A stretch of 35,102 bases of DNA. Origin: CAYLRY01 sp964386535. Lineage in GTDB: Bacteria; Chloroflexota; Dehalococcoidia; Dehalococcoidales; UBA3254. Of this stretch, positions 30,003 through 35,102 are shown piece by piece. The stretch is taken from positions 1-35,102 of the forward strand of contig CAYLRY010000031.1 of NCBI GenBank assembly GCA_964386535.1, read 5' to 3'. Within the stretch, counting starts at the first letter, position 1. The number at the start of each line of letters is the position of its first letter. The translations under genes were made by a program, and so were the position numbers. Under the pieces are notes generated by a model. It worked only from the letters and a program-made list of their open reading frames with translations, was not told the origin of the DNA and did not search any database.

Positions 30003-32174
30003 TTAGCTTTTTTTTAACTGGTTATGACAAACATGGAAGAGATCGTGGTTATACGTGCCGCAATCAGGACAAAGAGAGGCAGTTGCAGCAGGTTTGAATG
30101 GTCCAGGTTTAGGTAAAGGTAATTTTAGTACGATGGCACCGGTTGGGCAGGTAGAAACACAGAGTCCGCAGGAATCACAATCGGTCTCTGCCAGAGGCAT
30201 TCCCAAGGTAGGCTCAACGACTGTATGGATGCCTCGATGAACAAAACCCAGAGCATTGACGTTTTCAACTTCGGAACAGATGCGGACGCAACGTCCGCAA
30301 AGAATACATTTATTCTGGTCTCTCAGAATAAAGTGGTGTTCATCTTTCCTCACCGGTAAATGACGTTTCTGCCCGGCGTATTTTTTATCATTGACACGGT
30401 ACTCAGTAGCCAGTGCGCGTAATTTACAGTCATAAACAGCCTGGCAACCACAAGAAAGGCAGCGGCTGGCCTCTTTTTGAGCTGCCTCCCGGGTTAATCC
30501 TGAAGCAACTTCCATAAAGCTGTTTTTACGTTTTTCAACCGATAGTAAAGGCGCCCGGCTGCGAGGAATGGGGATCACATCTGTAAATTCACGGGGATCA
30601 ATTTCCGACAACTCACCTTTGGAACAATTATATGGTTGGACAACAGGAGTGACCTTTCCAGTCCGGAGGTACTGGTCTATAGAGATTGCAGCGTGGTGAC
30701 CGGCCCCAATAGCTTCTACTACAGTTGCCGGCCCTGAAGTACAATCACCACCGGAGAAAACACCTGATATAAGGGTTTCCATGGAATCCGGTTTACAAGC
30801 TATACGGTTATTATTTATCAGAAAGTATTGGGAATCCGGGTCCAGGCAAGAGGTGTCAACAGCCTGTCCAACCGCAAGAATGACGGCACTGGCATCCAAA
30901 TTAAATTCCGAGCCGCTCACCGGTTCCGGCCGGCGTCTACCTGATGAATCCGGTAATCCCAGAGCCATACGGGTACACCTGATAGATTTCAGGCTGCCAT
31001 CCAGGGACAGTATCTCAATGGGAGATACCAAAAATAAAAACTTGACACCTTCTTTTTCTGCTTCCTCAACCTCTTCAATGCTGGCAGGCATTTCTTTCCG
31101 GGAACGGCGGTAGATGACGGTAACCTCCTGACTCCCCAGGCGGAGGGCTGTCCGGGCGGCATCAATAGCTGTATTTCCACCCCCAATAACGGCTACTTTT
31201 TGACCTATTTCTACCGGGTTATGTGCGGCTACCTGGTGAAGAAAAGCGATGCCTGAGTAAACTCCCGGAGCATCTTCTCCCGGAATATGCATTGACTGAT
31301 TGACTTGGGCGCCCAGAGCCAGGAATACGGCTTCAAATCCATCAGATTTCAGGCTGCTGAGGGAGAAATCCCTGCCCAGGGCTACAGAGTTGTGAACCTC
31401 ATGGCAAATACGGGTTATGGACGCTATTTCTTTATCCAAAATAGCTTTAGGAAGACGGTATTCCGGGATGCCATACCGCAACATGCCGCCCAGTTGTTCA
31501 CCGGCATCAAAAATACTAACGGCATGACCTTCCAGAGCCAGAAAGTAAGCCGCAGTCAGACCGGCAGGTCCGCCTCCTACAATGGCCACCCGGTGATTGG
31601 TGGCTGGTTTTATCTCAGGAAGATACGGGCTTGCATTTTCCAATTCGAGGTCTGCAACAAAACGCTTCAATAAATTAATGGCTACAGGCTCGTCAACCCT
31701 GGCCCTGCGGCACTTGGCTTCACAGAAAGCAGGGCAAACCCGTCCGCATACCAGAGGAAGAGGATTGGATTCTTTGATAAGTTTGAGGGCTTCCCCAAAT
31801 TGTCCGTTAGCAATATAAGCAATTTGTCCCTGAATATCAATACCGGCCGGGCAGGCCAGATGGCAGGGGCTAAGACAATCACCGGTGTGGTCAGACAGAA
31901 GGAGTTCCAGGGCTATCTTCCGGCTTTCCTGAACAGCATCAGTATGGGTTTTAACAATCATCCCCGGCGCAACCAGAGTACTACAGGCCGGCTGAGGCCC
32001 TCTGGCTTTTTCCACCTCTACCAGGCAAAGCCTGCAGGCAGCCGTAGGTTTTAGACGGGGATCATGACACAAGCTGGGAATGGTAACACCCATTTCCTGA
32101 GCCGCTTCAAGAATGGTTTTTCCTTCTTCGGTTTCAGTTAATTTACCATTTAGAGTAAATGTAATTTTTGACAA
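30003..32174 (-). CDS. NuoG-GltD fusion flavoprotein: NfnB/Stn-type NADPH-binding subunit
   Basis: A 723-residue electron-transfer flavoprotein. In order: a NuoG-like [2Fe-2S] domain (about 1-80, cysteines in SLCHDP, AACRLC and PACST), a GltD/NfnB-like N-terminal domain with two [4Fe-4S] motifs (SPCHLACPAGID and VCGRVCPAFCEAKC), an FAD site VAIVGGGPAGLTAAYFLALE (about 196), an NAD(P) site VAVIGGGNTAIDAARTALR (about 327) followed by YRRSRKEMPA, whose arginines suggest NADPH, and a C-terminal pair of [4Fe-4S] motifs (CILCGRCVRIC and CDSCGLCVSTCPTG). With the adjacent NuoF- and NuoE-like subunits this matches the Sporomusa-type Nfn transhydrogenase (Stn), which couples NADH, NADPH and ferredoxin by flavin-based bifurcation. 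I chose TTG at 32174 because AGAGGA lies six bases before it; an in-frame TTG 11 codons upstream would overlap the NuoF-like gene. Confidence 0.88.
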   Translation of the reverse strand: MSKITFTLNGKLTETEEGKTILEAAQEMGVTIPSLCHDPRLKPTAACRLCLVEVEKARGPQPACSTLVAPGMIVKTHTDAVQESRKIALELLLSDHTGDCLSPCHLACPAGIDIQGQIAYIANGQFGEALKLIKESNPLPLVCGRVCPAFCEAKCRRARVDEPVAINLLKRFVADLELENASPYLPEIKPATNHRVAIVGGGPAGLTAAYFLALEGHAVSIFDAGEQLGGMLRYGIPEYRLPKAILDKEIASITRICHEVHNSVALGRDFSLSSLKSDGFEAVFLALGAQVNQSMHIPGEDAPGVYSGIAFLHQVAAHNPVEIGQKVAVIGGGNTAIDAARTALRLGSQEVTVIYRRSRKEMPASIEEVEEAEKEGVKFLFLVSPIEILSLDGSLKSIRCTRMALGLPDSSGRRRPEPVSGSEFNLDASAVILAVGQAVDTSCLDPDSQYFLINNNRIACKPDSMETLISGVFSGGDCTSGPATVVEAIGAGHHAAISIDQYLRTGKVTPVVQPYNCSKGELSEIDPREFTDVIPIPRSRAPLLSVEKRKNSFMEVASGLTREAAQKEASRCLSCGCQAVYDCKLRALATEYRVNDKKYAGQKRHLPVRKDEHHFILRDQNKCILCGRCVRICSEVENVNALGFVHRGIHTVVEPTLGMPLAETDCDSCGLCVSTCPTGAIVLKLPLPKPGPFKPAATASLCPDCGTYNHDLFHVCHNQLKKS

Positions 32175-32184
32175 CAAATTTCCT

Positions 32185-33969
32185 CTAACGGACTTCAATA
32201 GCTCCAAGACGGCAAGTTTTCAAACACATACCACAACGGATGCACTTATCAGCCTCAATATAATGGGGTTCCTTGCGGCTGCCTGAGATAGCATTAGCTG
32301 GACAAGATTTTTTACATAAACCGCATCCGGAGCATTTTTCGGCCATTATCCGGTAAGAAACCAGGGTCTGGCATTTACCAGCCGGGCATCTCTTTTCCAG
32401 AATGTGGGCTTCATATTCATTTCTAAAATACTTTAAAGTGGTCAATACCGGGTTGGGCGCTGTTTGCCCCAGACCGCAAAGGGAGTTCTGTTTAACAGCC
32501 AGCGCTAGTTTTTCCAGGATTTCCAGATCTTCTATACAACCTTTTCCATGGGTGATCTTTTCCAGAATTTCCAACATACGCAATGTTCCAATACGGCAGA
32601 AGGTACATTTGCCGCAGGACTCATCCTGGGTGAAGTTGAGGAAATATCTGGCCACGTCCACCATACATGAACTGGAATCCATGGTTATCAGACCACCGGA
32701 ACCCATGATAGCACCTGTAGCGGTGATGGCTTCATAGTCCAGTGGAGTGTCTGCCAGTGCAGCCGGAACTACACCTCCGGAAGGCCCGCCCATTTGTACG
32801 GCTTTAAAATCCAATCCTGAAGAGGTGCCGCCACCGATATTCAGAACAACTTCCCGAATGGTGGTACCGAACTCTACCTCTATAAGTCCTCCACGGGCGA
32901 TTTTACCTGCCAGGGCAAAGGTACGCGTTCCTTTGCTTTTAGGAGTACCGTAAAGGCTGTATTGGTCTCCTCCATGGCTAATAATCCAGGGTATTATGGA
33001 ATATGTTTCCACGTTATTGATGTTTGTTGGTTTACCCCATAGACCTGACTGGGCTGGGAAAGGAGGACGGGTACGTGGCATACCGCGTTTACCTTCAATG
33101 GACTGCATTAACGCAGTTTCTTCTCCGCAGACAAAAGCGCCGGCACCCTGACGGATGGTTATATCAAAACTAAAATCCCGGCCTGAAATGCCGTTTCCAA
33201 GGAAACCCATTTCTCTGGCTGCCTTCAAAGTCAAATCCAGACGTTTCAAAGCTAGAGGGTATTCAGCTCGACAGTAAATAAAACCCGTGACGGCTCCAAT
33301 GGCATACCCAGCTATCAGCATTCCTTCAATGACACTATGGGGATCGCTTTCCAGAACGTTGCGGTTCATAAAGGCTCCCGGATCACCTTCATCTGCATTG
33401 CAGACTAGATATTTAGGACTGCCTTCGGATTTCCTGGCCAGGCTCCATTTAGTACCGGTAGGAAAACCAGCCCCGCCTCTGCCGCGCAAACCGGATTTAG
33501 ACACTTCATTGATGACCTCTTCCGGCGTCATAGACAGCAAAGCTTTTTTTAAGGCTGTATACCCCCCGGCTGCGATATAATCATGGATGTTTTCGGGGTC
33601 AATAATACCACAATTCTTTAGAACCAGGCGCTTCTGGTTGCCCATGAAGCTTCTCCACTGGTTTTCAGGGCAAAGCCATGCGTAAACAGGTTGATTCGCA
33701 ATAACATGTTGATTTACAATTTGCTGGATTTTATCCGGGGTTATATGGACGTAAAAGTAACTTTCTCCGGAAGGAGAGATAACTTCGACAAGCGGTTCAT
33801 TGTAGCACATTCCCAGACACCCGGTCTGTTTAAGGTTAACCGGCAGATTTTCTTCAATGATTCTATTTTTCAGGGCATCAAATACTTTACGGGCGCCTGA
33901 GGCTATTCCACAGGAGGCCATACCAACACGAATCGTCCAGAATTGATTAGTTTCCGGGTTAACCTTCAC
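32185..33969 (-). CDS. NuoF/HydB-like NADH-binding flavoprotein subunit
   Basis: A 594-residue subunit with FMN, NADH and iron-sulfur sites. The N-terminal thioredoxin-like domain has C20, C51 and C55; the position of the fourth cluster ligand is V15. The NuoF core follows with GLRGRGGAGFPTGTKW (NADH/FMN glycine-rich loop, about 155-170), NADEGDPGAFMNR, FVCGEETALMQSIEGKRG, the SLBB region and the N3 cluster ESCGKCTFCRIGT with a later Cys in LCGLGQ. The C-terminus adds a two-cluster ferredoxin (CSGCGLCKKSCP and CIRCGMCLKTC). This layout is that of HydB and related bifurcating enzymes rather than respiratory NuoF. No hydrogenase subunit is adjacent. GTG start at 33969 behind AGGA, four bases after the NuoE-like stop. 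Confidence 0.92.
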   Translation of the reverse strand: MKVNPETNQFWTIRVGMASCGIASGARKVFDALKNRIIEENLPVNLKQTGCLGMCYNEPLVEVISPSGESYFYVHITPDKIQQIVNQHVIANQPVYAWLCPENQWRSFMGNQKRLVLKNCGIIDPENIHDYIAAGGYTALKKALLSMTPEEVINEVSKSGLRGRGGAGFPTGTKWSLARKSEGSPKYLVCNADEGDPGAFMNRNVLESDPHSVIEGMLIAGYAIGAVTGFIYCRAEYPLALKRLDLTLKAAREMGFLGNGISGRDFSFDITIRQGAGAFVCGEETALMQSIEGKRGMPRTRPPFPAQSGLWGKPTNINNVETYSIIPWIISHGGDQYSLYGTPKSKGTRTFALAGKIARGGLIEVEFGTTIREVVLNIGGGTSSGLDFKAVQMGGPSGGVVPAALADTPLDYEAITATGAIMGSGGLITMDSSSCMVDVARYFLNFTQDESCGKCTFCRIGTLRMLEILEKITHGKGCIEDLEILEKLALAVKQNSLCGLGQTAPNPVLTTLKYFRNEYEAHILEKRCPAGKCQTLVSYRIMAEKCSGCGLCKKSCPANAISGSRKEPHYIEADKCIRCGMCLKTCRLGAIEVR

Positions 33970-33973
33970 GAAA

Positions 33974-34486
33974 CTAATTCCTGGAGGCGCTGGTCCTGGC
34001 TGCTAAGAAATCACTGATAACCTGGGGTATGTTATCAGGAGAGAGACGGCCAAATACTTCATCATTAATCATTATTGCGGGCGAAAGGCTGCAGCAACCA
34101 AGGCAGGCGACCTTTTCTATGGTAAATTTCCCATCAGGGGTAGTCTCATTGTCTTGGATGCCTAAATAATCATAAATTGCCCGGGACAACTCTTCTGATT
34201 CATTTAAATGGCAAGCAGTACCGCGGCAAATCTTGATAAGATTTTCTCCTTTAGGAGAAAGGCGAAATTGGGAATAAAATGTAACGATGCTATAAATATC
34301 ACTGGCTGGAACACCAGTAATTCGTGTCAGACGGAAAATAGCTTCTGAAGAAATATATCCGTAATATTCCTGGATTTCCTGGAGCATAGTAATAATAGCT
34401 CCCGGTTGATCGCGATGTCTGGCGCATATGGCATCAATAACGCCGGTGTTACTTTTTGATTCGTGCCGGATTAATTCCATAGTCAT
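33974..34486 (-). CDS. NuoE/HydC-like [2Fe-2S] subunit
   Basis: A 170-residue thioredoxin-fold ferredoxin. All four ligands are present: C87-x4-C92 in ICRGTACHL and C128-x3-C132 in ACLGCCSLSP. The helical N-terminal domain (AIITMLQEIQEYYGYIS) is typical. It passes electrons to and from the FMN of the next subunit in NADH-dependent complexes. GGAGG stands seven bases before the ATG at 34486. It is the first structural gene of the complex, 27 bp after the Lrp-domain gene. Confidence 0.94.
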   Translation of the reverse strand: MTMELIRHESKSNTGVIDAICARHRDQPGAIITMLQEIQEYYGYISSEAIFRLTRITGVPASDIYSIVTFYSQFRLSPKGENLIKICRGTACHLNESEELSRAIYDYLGIQDNETTPDGKFTIEKVACLGCCSLSPAIMINDEVFGRLSPDNIPQVISDFLAARTSASRN

Positions 34487-34513
34487 ATTGAATCCTCCAT
34501 TACGGATTGTGCA

Positions 34514-34831
34514 TCAGTTTAATGAAACTTGGGGTAAAGCACTACGGTTAAGAGTTTTTACCAAACCGGTTTTGGAACCGCGGCAACTTTCCATAAAGCT
34601 GACAACTCTCAATACATCGACATCAATAACCCATTTACACTCTCTGATTATGTTAGCGATGGAATCAACGGTTACCGGCGCTTCGATCATGACAACTACA
34701 TCGCTAGAGCCGATTACGGGGTCAACAAAATCCACACCGGGGATGTCTTCAAGCTCCTGCATAGCCCGCTGGAATTCCGCAGGTTTCATATTATGAATTA
34801 CTTTAACCATTAAATATGCTCTTAATCCCAT
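34514..34831 (-). CDS. Stand-alone Lrp/AsnC ligand-binding (RAM) domain protein
   Basis: A 105-residue protein consisting of a RAM (Lrp/AsnC effector) domain: GLRAYLMVKVIHNMKP, then VDFVDPVIGSSDVVVMIEAP and a C-terminal DVLRVVSFMES stretch, in the beta-alpha-beta order of the family. There is no helix-turn-helix, so it should not bind DNA by itself. It could sense an amino acid or small acid, or regulate a partner protein. It precedes the NuoE-like gene in the same apparent operon. ATG at 34831 with AAGGAGA at ideal spacing. Confidence 0.85.
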   Translation of the reverse strand: MGLRAYLMVKVIHNMKPAEFQRAMQELEDIPGVDFVDPVIGSSDVVVMIEAPVTVDSIANIIRECKWVIDVDVLRVVSFMESCRGSKTGLVKTLNRSALPQVSLN

Positions 34832-35102
34832 TACAGTCTCCTTAAAGAGTACTCGGGCATGTTCTGACTATATGTTAATATCCAGTGGATAACCGGCACA
34901 TCAGGGACATCCTCAGCTTTATAATGTGGAAAACACTGTATCGTATAAGAAAAACAATAAGGACAAATTACTTTTGAGAATATCCAGAAAAAAATCTTTT
35001 TAACTATTTTGAAATTGATGGGGAAACACCATGGTAAAAGTCTAATTTAAGTTTGTCTTTGCCAGATCAATTTAGCCTGAAGCCATTTTCAATTTCTATA
35101 TG
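34832..35102. other. 271 bp upstream of the minus-strand Lrp-domain/Stn operon
   Basis: AT-rich, without a gene. It should contain the operon's promoter, but I found no convincing -35/-10 pair. The window ends here. Confidence 0.4.

Noticed and set aside
30003..34486. Respiratory complex I or an [FeFe]-hydrogenase HydABC cluster
   Set aside because: There are no membrane Nuo subunits and no H-cluster motifs; the third subunit contains a GltD-type FAD/NADPH module instead.

Overview
The window looks like a chromosomal segment of an anaerobic, probably syntrophic or fermentative Bacillota (Clostridia; a relative of the Peptococcaceae or Syntrophomonadaceae is my best guess, by inference). The pointers are a large Bacillus-type SRP RNA with an Alu domain, the Firmicutes order recA-recX-rny-ymdB, near-consensus sigma-A promoters, strong AGGAGG ribosome binding sites with frequent GTG/TTG starts, and several oxygen-sensitive or energy-saving redox systems: HypAB, a Mo/W-bisPGD enzyme, an Etf-linked membrane Fe-S oxidoreductase and a NuoE/NuoF/NfnB-like flavoprotein complex. 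No rRNA, tRNA, intact insertion sequence or prophage was seen.

Layout. (1) 1-1677: distal end of a CRISPR array, 23 repeats of 37 bp, entering from the left edge, with no cas genes in view. (2) 1747-2052: promoter and gene of the SRP RNA. (3) 2059-3974: short repeats and a duplicated start region, then rsmA-ispE. (4) 4178-8279, minus strand: purF-purM and a nicotinamidase/nicotinate phosphoribosyltransferase fusion. (5) 8378-9557: hypA-hypB. (6) 9558-12756: structured non-coding DNA, then a cytoplasmic molybdopterin oxidoreductase and its small two-cluster ferredoxin. (7) 12945-14180: a homocitrate/Re-citrate synthase-like enzyme. (8) 14525-16790: an EndoIII-like glycosylase and two enoyl-CoA hydratase-family proteins, followed by a decayed gene, probably a solute-binding lipoprotein. 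(9) 17294-18721: both subunits of a CoA-transferase, convergent with (10) 18718-29068, minus strand: recA, recX, rny, ymdB, PHP phosphatase, plsY-like, a zinc/membrane protein, membrane Fe-S oxidoreductase, thiolase and DUF35 protein. (11) 29069-30002: gene remnants, including a peptidase M20 fragment. (12) 30003-34831, minus strand: an Lrp ligand-binding-domain protein and a three-subunit complex resembling the Sporomusa-type Nfn transhydrogenase (Stn).

How the genes fit together. CoA-transferase, two crotonase-fold enzymes, thiolase plus its DUF35 partner and the Etf:quinone-oxidoreductase-like protein form a beta-oxidation/acyl-CoA module. It could activate a short-chain acid, cleave a 3-ketoacyl-CoA and pass acyl-CoA dehydrogenase electrons to the membrane. 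The NuoE-NuoF-NfnB-like complex would connect NADH, NADPH and ferredoxin pools, which an organism living near the thermodynamic limit needs.

Most worth a second look: the NuoG/GltD fusion complex, the PncA-PncB fusion, the alternating repeat variants of the CRISPR array beside the SRP RNA gene, the perfect hairpin containing the recX start, the duplicated rsmA start region, and the operator-like palindromes before the Mo/W enzyme.
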